Part shown: positions 18,904 through 27,046 of the stretch, piece after piece
Position numbering within the stretch: the first letter of the stretch is position 1
Layout of the letters: each line of letters opens with the position of its first letter
Translations under genes and position numbers: made by a program
Assembly: GCF_021729075.1 (NCBI RefSeq)
Contig: NZ_JAJSAQ010000001.1
Span: 62,001 to 126,000 of the forward strand
Direction: 5' to 3'
DNA from: Microbulbifer guangxiensis
GTDB lineage: Bacteria > Pseudomonadota > Gammaproteobacteria > Pseudomonadales > Cellvibrionaceae
DNA length: 64,000 nt
Notes under the pieces: model-generated
The model's database searches: none
The model's input: only the letters and a program-made list of their open reading frames with translations
What the model was told of the DNA's origin: nothing

Positions 18904-19833
18904 TCAGAGCGCGTGGAACAGCCACGCAATCAGCGTGGCGATAAGCGCGGACAGGATCACAACGATGAATGCCACTGCCACGGTATTGCCGGGAAGAAAG
19001 CCGTTACTGCGCTCCTCCTTACCGGCAGAGCGGCCGAACGGCCAGTCCCTTGTGTTGGCCGGTCTCTGCGGCGCCTCCACCACCTGCACGGTAATATTGT
19101 CCTTGCCGCCAGCATCGAGCGCCGCGGCGACCAGTAGATCCACGGCGCGGCGATTGTCAGGGTTCTCGGCCAGGATCCGGCCGATCTCTTCGGCGGGCAC
19201 CTCGGCACTGAGTCCGTCACTGCACAGCAGCAGGCGCTGGCCTGGTTGCCAGAGCGCTGATACCCGATCGACTTCGAGTTGAGGGTTGGTACTTCCGCCG
19301 ATACAGCGAGTGATCACATGGCGGTTGGGGTGGTTGGCGGCTTCTTCTGCGCTGATCGCTCCCGAGTCCACCAGCATCTGCACATAGGAGTGGTCGATGG
19401 TGAGCTGCTTCAGCTCTCCGCCCTTGTCACCGGGTGTGAAGACATAGGCCCGGCTGTCACCGACCCAGTAGATGTGGAAGTAGGCCCCATCCTCCGCCAG
19501 CACCACGGCGGTTGAACCCATATTCGCAGTATTCTGCTCTTCCCCCAGCAGCAGGGCATGGGCCCTCTGCAGTGCGCGTTCATAGTGGCGGTCTGTGGCG
19601 GCGGAACGCTGGACTTCCTCGATCACGGTCATGCTGGCGATTTCGCCCGCGTGGTGGCCGCCCAGCCCGTCCGCGACAACCCAGACGCCGCGGTCTTCAT
19701 CGGACCAGAGGGCATCCTCGTTTTGCTCACGTTTGTATCCGGGATGGGTGGCTCCCGCGCTCCGGGAGGGCGGGGAGGCGCGCTGGATTGTCCCACTGTG
19801 CCGCGATCTTTCGCGTACGTTGGCTTCACTCAC
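18904..19833 (-). CDS. PP2C-family Ser/Thr phosphatase with C-terminal membrane anchor
   Basis: 309 aa, GTG start. PP2C metal-binding motifs are intact: the E39/D40 pair, VADGLGGHHAGE (D55, G56), VGDSRAY, LCSDGL and GGKDNITV. The last 25 residues form a transmembrane helix, so the catalytic domain is tethered to the inner membrane near the kinase encoded immediately downstream. Such PppA-type enzymes reverse phosphorylation by the neighbouring kinase. The gene is divergent from the FHA gene across a 384-base spacer, giving a kinase-phosphatase-FHA set. Confidence 0.92.
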   Translation of the reverse strand: MSEANVRERSRHSGTIQRASPPSRSAGATHPGYKREQNEDALWSDEDRGVWVVADGLGGHHAGEIASMTVIEEVQRSAATDRHYERALQRAHALLLGEEQNTANMGSTAVVLAEDGAYFHIYWVGDSRAYVFTPGDKGGELKQLTIDHSYVQMLVDSGAISAEEAANHPNRHVITRCIGGSTNPQLEVDRVSALWQPGQRLLLCSDGLSAEVPAEEIGRILAENPDNRRAVDLLVAAALDAGGKDNITVQVVEAPQRPANTRDWPFGRSAGKEERSNGFLPGNTVAVAFIVVILSALIATLIAWLFHAL

Positions 19834-20217
19834 TGGCGTGCAACTACCTGTTTATTGTGTTTATCCGGTGGGCACCGCCATCGATGCCAACTGCAGCGGC
19901 CAGGTGAGACCGCGGGCCGGAGTTCCTTCCATGGCCATGGGGCGCTGATCCTTGTGCCACCCGGCAATAGCCTGCAAATCCGTCAACTGTGCATACTAGC
20001 GTCAGCTGGCATTGTAAGCTGCAAACCGAATCACACGCTAACCAAAAAACCCGTGATAGACTCGCGGCAAAAGAACAAAACAATAGGTGCCGGCCCGGGT
20101 TGCCTGAGTGATGCATAAAGGCAAGGGCGGTCTGGCGCGAGCTTCGCTTTCATGCAAGGCCACGCCTGCATAGCTTTTCCGAGGTTCCCATGCCAGGGCG
20201 GACCGATCAAGGACAAT
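19834..20217. other. Divergent spacer between PP2C and FHA genes
   Basis: 384 bases with no supported gene. It should contain the promoters of both signalling transcripts, but I could not find a convincing -35/-10 pair. A perfect 12-bp palindrome CCATGGCCATGG lies at 19929-19940; its meaning is unknown. Confidence 0.4.
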
Positions 20218-21108
20218 ATGCCAATGCTTAAACTTTGTGATCTCAAAGACGTCAGTCAAAGTGTCTGGCTGGTGGCACCGAAGGTAACAATCGGTCGAGC
20301 CAGTCAGTGCGATTTCACCATCGTGGATGAGGCCGTCGCCAAGTTACAGGTCGAGATCCTGGTCGAGGACGACAACCTGATCCTCAAAAACCTGGCAGAG
20401 AATGGGGCCGTCGCCGTCAACGGTGAAGTGGTGCAGCGGAGTTGTCCGCTCAAGCTCGATGACAAGGTCACGATCGGCAGCCGCACTTTGAGCGTGATCG
20501 ATCCCAAGGTGACCCGACTGAAGGCGGCAAATTCAGCAGCATCGGTCGCCTGGGCGCTGCGAGCGAACCACCCGGCGATTGCCGGCAAGGTATATCCGGT
20601 ACGGGAAATCACCGTGGTCGGCCGTTCCGATGAGTGCGATATCACATTTTCCCTGTCTCACCTGTCCCGCCGGCATGCCCGTCTCGAGGTTCGCGATGGC
20701 CTGCTTTTCGTCATCGACCTGGGGTCAGCCAATGGCACCTACCTCAACAACAAGCGCGTTGTAGAAACCCGGGTCCGTCGGGGAGACGAGCTCCGCTTTG
20801 ATACCCTGAGTTTCAGCGTGGTTGGGCCGGCAGATGACCTGGACAAGACCACTGTCCGCCCCGCGATCACCATCCCTCCCGAGGTTGTCCGCGGTGTTGT
20901 CCAGCCTGAGGTGCAGGTGCGGGATCGCACCGCGGCAGTGGCCGCCGCAGTCCCCGCACCCGGTGATACGACCCGTGAGCGGGAGCGCATGCAGACGGGG
21001 GCGGAGGCCCTGGAGCGCGGGCAGGGAGTGTGGCCATGGGTCGGGGTGCTGACAATTGCCGCCGTGGTGATCGGTTATTTCTGGGCCCGCGGCCAAGGGT
21101 TGTTGTAA
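20218..21108 (+). CDS. Twin-FHA-domain membrane protein
   Basis: 296 aa from ATG 20218, preceded by AAGGA; the longer upstream frame is unsupported. FHA2 (about 115-200) is canonical, with GRSDECD, the phosphothreonine-binding S150-R-R-H153, and N172-G-T. FHA1 (about 5-95) keeps GRASQCDF, but its SxxH position reads AKLQ, so phosphopeptide binding may be lost there. A disordered linker follows, and a C-terminal transmembrane helix (about 272-290) puts both FHA domains in the cytoplasm. It is expected to read phosphothreonines written by the adjacent kinase. It is followed 3 bases later by the glutaredoxin-like gene. Confidence 0.9.
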   Translation: MPMLKLCDLKDVSQSVWLVAPKVTIGRASQCDFTIVDEAVAKLQVEILVEDDNLILKNLAENGAVAVNGEVVQRSCPLKLDDKVTIGSRTLSVIDPKVTRLKAANSAASVAWALRANHPAIAGKVYPVREITVVGRSDECDITFSLSHLSRRHARLEVRDGLLFVIDLGSANGTYLNNKRVVETRVRRGDELRFDTLSFSVVGPADDLDKTTVRPAITIPPEVVRGVVQPEVQVRDRTAAVAAAVPAPGDTTRERERMQTGAEALERGQGVWPWVGVLTIAAVVIGYFWARGQGLL

Positions 21109-21111
21109 GCC

Positions 21112-21360
21112 ATGGCCAGTGAGCTGATTCTTTACACCACGCTGGGTTGCACCCTCTGCGAGAAGGCAAAGCCGGAAATCTGGCCAGTGGTGGAGGCTTT
21201 TGACCTGCGCCTGAAGCAGGTGGATATCGCCGATGATGAGCAGCTGATGCAGCGGTTTGCCACTTCCATCCCGGCGGTTGGACTTGGTGACCCCGGCGAT
21301 GTCTGTCTGTGGCCCTTCGATCAGGCAAGGCTGGCGGAGTGGATTTCCGAACGGCTGTAA
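21112..21360 (+). CDS. Small glutaredoxin-like protein (DUF836 type)
   Basis: 82 aa. LYTTLGCTLCEKAKPE carries a CxxC pair (C13 and C16 in the protein) at the start of a thioredoxin fold; VDIADDEQLMQRFATSIPAV contains the cis-proline region (SIPAV). The size and motif fit the glutaredoxin-like DUF836 family, probable thiol-disulfide reductases of the cytosol. Three bases separate it from the FHA gene, so the two are cotranscribed. Whether it takes part in the signalling module or is a passenger cannot be told. Confidence 0.8.
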   Translation: MASELILYTTLGCTLCEKAKPEIWPVVEAFDLRLKQVDIADDEQLMQRFATSIPAVGLGDPGDVCLWPFDQARLAEWISERL

Positions 21361-21427
21361 GCGGGGGGGTACACAAGCGTGGCGGCGTGGCCCCCCAAGG
21401 CCGGCCGCCAACCCTCTCAACTCTGGC

Positions 21428-21455
21428 TTCTCCCTTCTCCCTTCTCCCTTCTCCC
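21428..21455 (-). repeat. Four TTCTCCC repeats; G-quadruplex motif on the minus strand
   Basis: Four perfect 7-bp repeats lie between two convergent genes. The minus strand reads GGGAGAA four times, which fits the G3N4 pattern of an intramolecular G-quadruplex. It would lie in the 3' untranslated part of the slt transcript. Confidence 0.7.
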
Positions 21456-21492
21456 TCTCTTTGCTGCTGCCTACCGTTTTATCCCGGGGCTC

Positions 21493-21511
21493 CCCGGCGT
21501 CGAACGCCGGG
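21493..21511. terminator. Hairpin between the glutaredoxin-like gene and slt
   Basis: CCCGGCG-TCGAA-CGCCGGG, a perfect 7-bp stem with a 5-base loop, 18 bases beyond the slt stop on the minus strand. No T-run follows on either side, so termination is only suggested. Confidence 0.45.
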
Positions 21512-21529
21512 TGATATCAGCGAGTCGGG

Positions 21530-23506
21530 TTACAGCCGGGTTGTAGCCTCATTCTCCCGCAGCAGGGGCAGGTTGGTACCACTCCGATAGGCGTAGATGA
21601 CGCTGTAGGCCAGCACATTCTGCACGTACTTGCGGGTCTCACTGTAAGGGATGGTCTCAATCCATACATCGTAGGGCAGCTGCTGCCGGGTCTCCCTGAG
21701 CCATTGTGCCACCCGCGTCGGGCCTGCATTGTAGGCAGCTGCGGCAAGGATCCGGTTATTGTCAAAACGGTTCAGCAGGGTGCTGAGGTAGAAGCTGCCC
21801 AGCGCGATGTTGGTGCTCGGGGTCAGCAGGTCCCAGTTGCGCTGGAACTTGACCCCGGCGCGACGGGCGGTGGCGCGGGCGGTGGACGGCAGCAGTTGCA
21901 TCAGGCCCAGTGCGCCGGCACCGGATTTGGCGTCATGGCTGAAGTGGCTCTCTTGCCGGGCTACCGCATAAATCAGGTACGGATCGAGTGCGGACTGCCC
22001 GCCCATGCGCTGGCTGACATCGGTGACGATATCGGCGAACGCCAGCGGGAAGCGCAGCTCCAGGTCGTCCAGATAGTCCGCAGCCAGCACCGAGCGTATG
22101 GACTTGTGGTACCAGCCCCAGGCGCTCGCCACCTTGCCGGCAGTCAGCAATTCCTGGTGGTTCATGGTGCGGGTGGCGTAATCCCACTCCCGGCGGGCGT
22201 GATAGAACTCGCCGATCGCCTGTAGTTCGCGGGCTCGCAGCAGGGCGGGGCGCGCGGCCATCTCCTCTACTGCCTTGGGTGTAATCGGAGCGGGGCGATC
22301 GACAAAGCTGTAGTTCTGGCCCAGCGTATCAGCCGCCAGGAAGCCATAGTAGCTGCGCTCCTGGGCGGCGCGCCGGTACAGGTAGGCGGCCTCCTGGGTG
22401 CGGGCGGCACCAAAACGCTCCTCGAGTACCCGGGCGCGCCAGTAAAGCCAGCGCTCGTGATTGCGCGCGGACTCTGGCAGGCGGTTGATCCAGAAATCCA
22501 GCTGCTCCCAGTCCAGCTCCCGCAGGGCCTGGCGTGCAAGCCACTCGATCGTTCGCTCGTCGGAGAAGTTTTCGCTGTGTTGCACCAGCTGGCGGAGGCC
22601 ATCCAGGTTGTCCTGTCGGGCGAATTGCAGCGCGATTTCCCGCAACAGTCTGTCCCGTTCCCTCTCGCCGAACAGGTAGCCGGCATCATAGCGGTGCCAG
22701 GCCGCCAAGGCCTCGCCGGCGTTCTTTCCGGCCAGCCTGTCGAGCCCGTGCAGGACGATTTGCCGGTACTCCGGCTGATCGCTCAGGAAGCGCCGGTGAT
22801 CGACGATCTGTTCCGGCGTCCGGTGGACGGCGCGGAGAAGTTTTGCCAGGGCTGCTTTGTCGGGGCTCATCCTGCGGGCAATGTATTCCGCCAGGTCGAT
22901 GTTGCCGGCTTCAACGGCCAGCAGGTGGCGGTGCCATGCAAGGTCGTCGGTCAGGCCGCCATCAGCGATCCAGCGTGCAAACACCGGGTCACACTCCTCG
23001 GCCTGGGAGTATCCCACCAGCCAGAGCTCCTCGACCAGCCGGTAGGCCTCGGCCTTGTCACCGTGTCGGGCGAGCGCATCGGCGTAGTAGCAGCGGAGGG
23101 AAGTGCGTTCGACCTTGTCCGGCTCGTAGTATTTGAGGTACTGGCGAAAATGCTGGCGGCTGCCGAGTTCCCGCAGAACCTTGACACGCATCCAGTCACC
23201 AATCGCGGTGTCCCGGTATTGCTCCAGGAACTGGTCAATCTCCCCGTAGGGTAACCGGGATAGCTTCTTGCTCAGTGCCCAGTAGTCCAGATAGGGCAGC
23301 AGGGGGTAATCAGCCAGCTCGCGTTTGAGTTGCTCGAGGCTGTTCTGGTCGCCCTGGGCAATGGCAAGGCGTGCACTCTGCAGCTTTTCGCGCTGTGCGA
23401 CTGCGTGTTCGGCATCCGGCACCGCGGTGGCACCGGATTCGGCATAGAGCGCTGTGGACAGGAACAGGGATATCAGCAGCGCGAATCCCTTTGCGTCAAT
23501 CGACAT
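21530..23506 (-). CDS. slt: Soluble lytic murein transglycosylase (Slt70 type)
   Basis: 658 aa from the ATG at 23506, chosen because it gives a proper signal peptide (ALLISLFLSTALYA); a TTG 14 codons upstream is the alternative. A long alpha-superhelical U-domain (about 30-480) precedes the catalytic SLT domain, with VARQESHFSHDAKSGAGALG (catalytic Glu near 519), LMQLLPST and AAYNAGP. The enzyme cleaves peptidoglycan glycan strands in the periplasm with formation of 1,6-anhydro ends. The anhydro-muropeptide recycling enzyme NagZ is encoded 10 kb away. Adjacent divergent uup is also its neighbour in pseudomonads. Confidence 0.95.
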   Translation of the reverse strand: MSIDAKGFALLISLFLSTALYAESGATAVPDAEHAVAQREKLQSARLAIAQGDQNSLEQLKRELADYPLLPYLDYWALSKKLSRLPYGEIDQFLEQYRDTAIGDWMRVKVLRELGSRQHFRQYLKYYEPDKVERTSLRCYYADALARHGDKAEAYRLVEELWLVGYSQAEECDPVFARWIADGGLTDDLAWHRHLLAVEAGNIDLAEYIARRMSPDKAALAKLLRAVHRTPEQIVDHRRFLSDQPEYRQIVLHGLDRLAGKNAGEALAAWHRYDAGYLFGERERDRLLREIALQFARQDNLDGLRQLVQHSENFSDERTIEWLARQALRELDWEQLDFWINRLPESARNHERWLYWRARVLEERFGAARTQEAAYLYRRAAQERSYYGFLAADTLGQNYSFVDRPAPITPKAVEEMAARPALLRARELQAIGEFYHARREWDYATRTMNHQELLTAGKVASAWGWYHKSIRSVLAADYLDDLELRFPLAFADIVTDVSQRMGGQSALDPYLIYAVARQESHFSHDAKSGAGALGLMQLLPSTARATARRAGVKFQRNWDLLTPSTNIALGSFYLSTLLNRFDNNRILAAAAYNAGPTRVAQWLRETRQQLPYDVWIETIPYSETRKYVQNVLAYSVIYAYRSGTNLPLLRENEATTRL

Positions 23507-23667
23507 CTCAATCACCCGATTGAAAATTCGCGGAAGTAAATTTATCAATACAGCGCGAGGAAAACTACGTAAAATTTCCGTGTTTACGCGTGACCTGGAG
23601 CGCGTCGCCGGTACTTGGTGCGCGGTGGCGGAACGGTCCAGACCAATTTCAATTGTAGTTGTATTTT

Positions 23668-25584
23668 ATGCTCCAGTTAGACAGTGTCGGCCTGCGTTAC
23701 GGTACCCAGGTATTGGCGGAAGGGGTCTCTGCCCGGGTCGAGAAAGGGGACCGTATCTGCCTCGTCGGCCGCAATGGTGAGGGAAAATCGAGCCTGTTGC
23801 GCCTGATTGCCGGTGAAATCGATGCCGATGAGGGCGAAGTGATTCGGGCTGCTGGGTCCCGCCTTGCCACCCTCGAGCAGGAGCTGCCATCCGAGTGCCG
23901 GGACTCGGTCTATCAGTACGTGGCGGCGGGTCTCGGGACCATCGGCCGCGACCTGGCCGCCTATCGCGAACAGCCCGAAGAGCGGTTGCAGGAACGGATC
24001 GAAGCCGCGCACGGCTGGGATCTGCTGCCGCGCATCGACAGTATCATCGATCGCCTTGGCCTCGACGAGGCGGCAATCGTGGCCGATCTCTCCGGGGGCT
24101 GGCAGCGTCGTGCAGCGCTGGCCAGGGCGCTGGTCACCGAGCCCGACCTGTTAATCCTGGACGAGCCTACCAACCACCTGGATATCACCGCGGTGGAGTG
24201 GCTGGAAAACTTTCTCGCCGGCTTCAGCGGCGCGCTGTTATTTGTCACCCACGACCGGGCCCTGGCCCAGCGACTCGCTACCTGCGTGTGGGACCTGGAT
24301 CGGGGCCACCTGCGGGTATTCAACTGTTCTTTCGAGCGCTATCAGGAGGAGAAGGACAAGCTGCTCGAGGAGGAGGCCCGACACGAGGCGCTGTTCGACA
24401 AGAAACTGGCCCAGGAAGAGGCCTGGATCCGCCAGGGGATCAAGGCCCGACGCACCCGCAACGAGGGCCGGGTCAGGGCATTGCAGGCCCTGCGGCGGCA
24501 GCGGGATGCGCGTCGCAACCGTCAGGGAACGGCGCGAATGGCGCTGGACGCCGGCGAGATTTCCGGGAAGCTGGTGGCCGAGCTCAAGCACGTCACTTTT
24601 GCATATGCGCCGGCGGCTGAGGGGGGCGCAACCGGTGGTGAGCCTGAGTATCTGATCCGAGATCTCTCCTACACGCTGATGCGCGGCGACAAGGTGGGCC
24701 TCATCGGCCCCAATGGCGTGGGCAAGAGTACCCTGATCCGGCTGTTGCTGGGTGACCTGCAGCCCCAGTCGGGCAGCATCCGTCTTGGCACCAAGCAGCA
24801 GATCGCCTATTTCGACCAGCGCCGGGACCAGCTTGATCCCGATCTCTCGGTCGTGGACAACATTGCCGAGGGGCGCGACAGCGTGACCGTCGGCGGCAGG
24901 AGCCGCCATATCATGTCGTACCTGTCGGATTTTCTCTTCAGTGGGGTCAAGGCCCGTACGCCTGTCGGCGCGCTGAGTGGCGGTGAGCGTAACCGTGCGC
25001 TGCTGGCCAAACTCTTCAGCCAGCCGGCCAACATCCTGGTGCTGGATGAACCCACCAATGACCTGGATGTGGAGACGCTGGAGCTTCTGGAGCAGCTGCT
25101 GCTGGATTACTCGGGAACCGTGCTACTGGTCAGCCACGACCGGGCTTTCCTCGATAATGTGGTCGACTCGTGTCTCGCTTTTGAGGGCAACGGTGTCGTG
25201 CGGGAGTACGTCGGTGGATATTCCGACTTCCTCCGTCAGGGTGGGCACTTTGCCGTCAAGGAGCCGGCAACCGGGACATCCGGGGCTCGGGCGGAAACCG
25301 AGGCGGAGCCCTCTAAACCTGCTGGAGAGCAGGGAGGGGGCAGCGACAAACCGGTCAAGAAGAAAAAACTCAGCTACAAGCTGCAACGGGAGCTGGATAG
25401 CCTGCCCGGCGTGATCGAGGCGCTGGAGAAGGAAATTGAAACCCTCGAGGCGGAAGTGAGTGAGCCCACGTTTTACGAGCAGGATCCGGCACAGGTAGAG
25501 GAACGCCTCAAGCTGCTGGCAGATCGCCAGGCGGAGCTGGACACGGCATTCGAGCGCTGGGCGGAACTGGACAGCGAGGCCTGA
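23668..25584 (+). CDS. uup: ABC-F ATPase Uup
   Basis: 638 aa from ATG 23668 (a TTG three codons earlier is less likely). Two ABC cassettes without membrane segments: Walker A GRNGEGKSS and GPNGVGKST, signatures LSGGWQRR and LSGGERNR, Walker B LLILDEPTNHLD and ILVLDEPTNDLD. The interdomain linker is rich in Arg, Lys and Glu, and the C-terminal coiled coil (after about 560) is the DNA- or ribosome-binding extension typical of Uup. ABC-F proteins act on the ribosome; Uup affects precise excision of transposons and ribosome-linked stress. Monocistronic, divergent from slt. Confidence 0.93.
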   Translation: MLQLDSVGLRYGTQVLAEGVSARVEKGDRICLVGRNGEGKSSLLRLIAGEIDADEGEVIRAAGSRLATLEQELPSECRDSVYQYVAAGLGTIGRDLAAYREQPEERLQERIEAAHGWDLLPRIDSIIDRLGLDEAAIVADLSGGWQRRAALARALVTEPDLLILDEPTNHLDITAVEWLENFLAGFSGALLFVTHDRALAQRLATCVWDLDRGHLRVFNCSFERYQEEKDKLLEEEARHEALFDKKLAQEEAWIRQGIKARRTRNEGRVRALQALRRQRDARRNRQGTARMALDAGEISGKLVAELKHVTFAYAPAAEGGATGGEPEYLIRDLSYTLMRGDKVGLIGPNGVGKSTLIRLLLGDLQPQSGSIRLGTKQQIAYFDQRRDQLDPDLSVVDNIAEGRDSVTVGGRSRHIMSYLSDFLFSGVKARTPVGALSGGERNRALLAKLFSQPANILVLDEPTNDLDVETLELLEQLLLDYSGTVLLVSHDRAFLDNVVDSCLAFEGNGVVREYVGGYSDFLRQGGHFAVKEPATGTSGARAETEAEPSKPAGEQGGGSDKPVKKKKLSYKLQRELDSLPGVIEALEKEIETLEAEVSEPTFYEQDPAQVEERLKLLADRQAELDTAFERWAELDSEA

Positions 25585-25686
25585 GTCGGCGAGATCTGCC
25601 TGAAGTAGCCCGTTCCGGTGGAAACCGGATCCAGCAGTGCACCGCGATGCTGCCGCACACTGCTCCCGGGGCGTCTGATACCGGGT

Positions 25687-26124
25687 TCAGTCGGAATGCA
25701 CACGCACGGCCAGCACATCACAGCCGGCACCGTGCAGGACCCCGTTCGCGGTGGAGCCCAGTAGCAGGGCGAGACCGTGGCGCCCGTGGCTGCCCATGAT
25801 GATCAGGTCCGAACCGAGCTCATCGGCCAGCCGGTGAATCTCTGTGGCGGGCTGCCCCAACACCACGCGCTGGCGGTCTTCGGCAACGCCGAGCTTTTCG
25901 CCCGCCTTGCGCAACTGTTCTTTGGCCTGGGTCTGAAGTTGCTCCTGTACCTCGGAAAGATCCATTGGGATGTCGCCACCATAGGCAAAGGTGAGAGGTT
26001 CGATTACGTGCGTCAGGCAGAGTTCGGCGCCAAATGCCTTTGCCATTTCCCCCGCTTTGTCCAGCACTTGGGAGGATTCTTCCGACAGGTCGAGGGCGAC
26101 CAGAATACGTTTGTAATCCGCCAT
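25687..26124 (-). CDS. Universal stress protein, UspA family
   Basis: 145 aa from ATG 26124 with a strong AAAGGAG site. The fold starts with YKRILVALDLSEES and ends with the nucleotide-binding motif GSHGRHGLALLLGST followed by AVRVHSD, the ATP-binding G-x2-G-x9-G-S/T pattern. These cytoplasmic proteins accumulate in starvation and stress. The longer open frame upstream is not conserved and overlaps the divergent promoter region. It converges with uup; the 102-base gap contains only a small TCCGGT-GGAA-ACCGGA hairpin. Confidence 0.93.
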   Translation of the reverse strand: MADYKRILVALDLSEESSQVLDKAGEMAKAFGAELCLTHVIEPLTFAYGGDIPMDLSEVQEQLQTQAKEQLRKAGEKLGVAEDRQRVVLGQPATEIHRLADELGSDLIIMGSHGRHGLALLLGSTANGVLHGAGCDVLAVRVHSD

Positions 26125-26266
26125 GAGCGCGCTTCTCCTTTCTATTATGGTGTCAACGGTGGCTTGAGAGCCCACAGAGAGTCTACTGTAAAAAAAATCG
26201 ATTGACAGGACCGGCGCACGGCAAAGCACAATGGGCGCCAGATTATTCGGGCAGGGATACCTTTTT

Positions 26267-26818
26267 ATGTCAGGATGGCTCCCCCTTCTAATTATCATCT
26301 TCGCTGTTGCCCTCGTGGTCGGTCCGGTCATGTGGATGAAACCAAGCGACCGGGATCGCAGGCTTGCCGGGTTGCGGCAGCGTGCGATCGCCTCGGGGAT
26401 GACGGTCAAGATGCGTCCGTTACCTCCGGCACTGGGTGAGGGTACCGCCGCGGTGTATTTCAATCGCTGGGATGACCCCCGTCGGCTGGTTGTAGGCTGG
26501 AACCTGGAATTGCAGCGCATGTCCCATGAGCTGCACTTCGCCGGTCGCTGGGACTGGTCGGGCAGGGCCGCGCCCGAGGCAGCGTGGCACCTCATTCGGG
26601 AATTGCTGGACCGTCTGCCGGAAGACGCCTGCGGTATTCAAAGTACCCGTGGCGGCCTCGGTATACAGTGGCAGGAGCGCAGTGGTGACAAGGGCTTTGA
26701 GACCGTCGAGCAGAGCCTGCAGCAAATGCGCCCCGAGATAGAAGAGGCCATCCGACAGCCTGCCGGTCGCAACGGTGACAGCGACGCGGACGAAGAAGAA
26801 AAAGGTGAACGGCAGTAG
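26267..26818 (+). CDS. Conserved membrane-anchored protein of the topA neighbourhood (unknown function)
   Basis: 183 aa from ATG 26267. One N-terminal transmembrane helix (about 4-22) resembles that of YajC-like proteins and is followed by a basic stretch, then a soluble domain containing YFNRWDDPRRLVVGWNLEL and an acidic tail. Genes of this kind stand upstream of topA in pseudomonads (PA3010 type, from memory) and are often mislabelled YajC. A TTGACA at 26202-26207 with CACAAT 19 bases later could be its promoter. No catalytic motif is seen. Confidence 0.75.
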   Translation: MSGWLPLLIIIFAVALVVGPVMWMKPSDRDRRLAGLRQRAIASGMTVKMRPLPPALGEGTAAVYFNRWDDPRRLVVGWNLELQRMSHELHFAGRWDWSGRAAPEAAWHLIRELLDRLPEDACGIQSTRGGLGIQWQERSGDKGFETVEQSLQQMRPEIEEAIRQPAGRNGDSDADEEEKGERQ

Positions 26819-27046
26819 TCGTTTTTGTCCTGACTGGCCCGCCTGAACCCGGGGTTCTGGTCTTCTATTCGACTGCGCCGGAGGGATGTGACAGCTCCCC
26901 AGGATCGGCCCGGGGATCAGGAGATTTTCCCCCTGTCGCTTGACCCCGATGGGGTCGGAGCTTATATATTCGCGCATCGCAGCATCCATGATGGCCGTCT
27001 GGCCGGCGCTGCTGGAAGTAAAATTTATCAAAGAATTCAAGGGCTT

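Noticed and set aside
16374..21108. Type VI secretion locus
   Set aside because: Only the kinase, phosphatase and FHA parts resemble T6SS regulators; no tss/hcp/vgrG/clpV gene is present.
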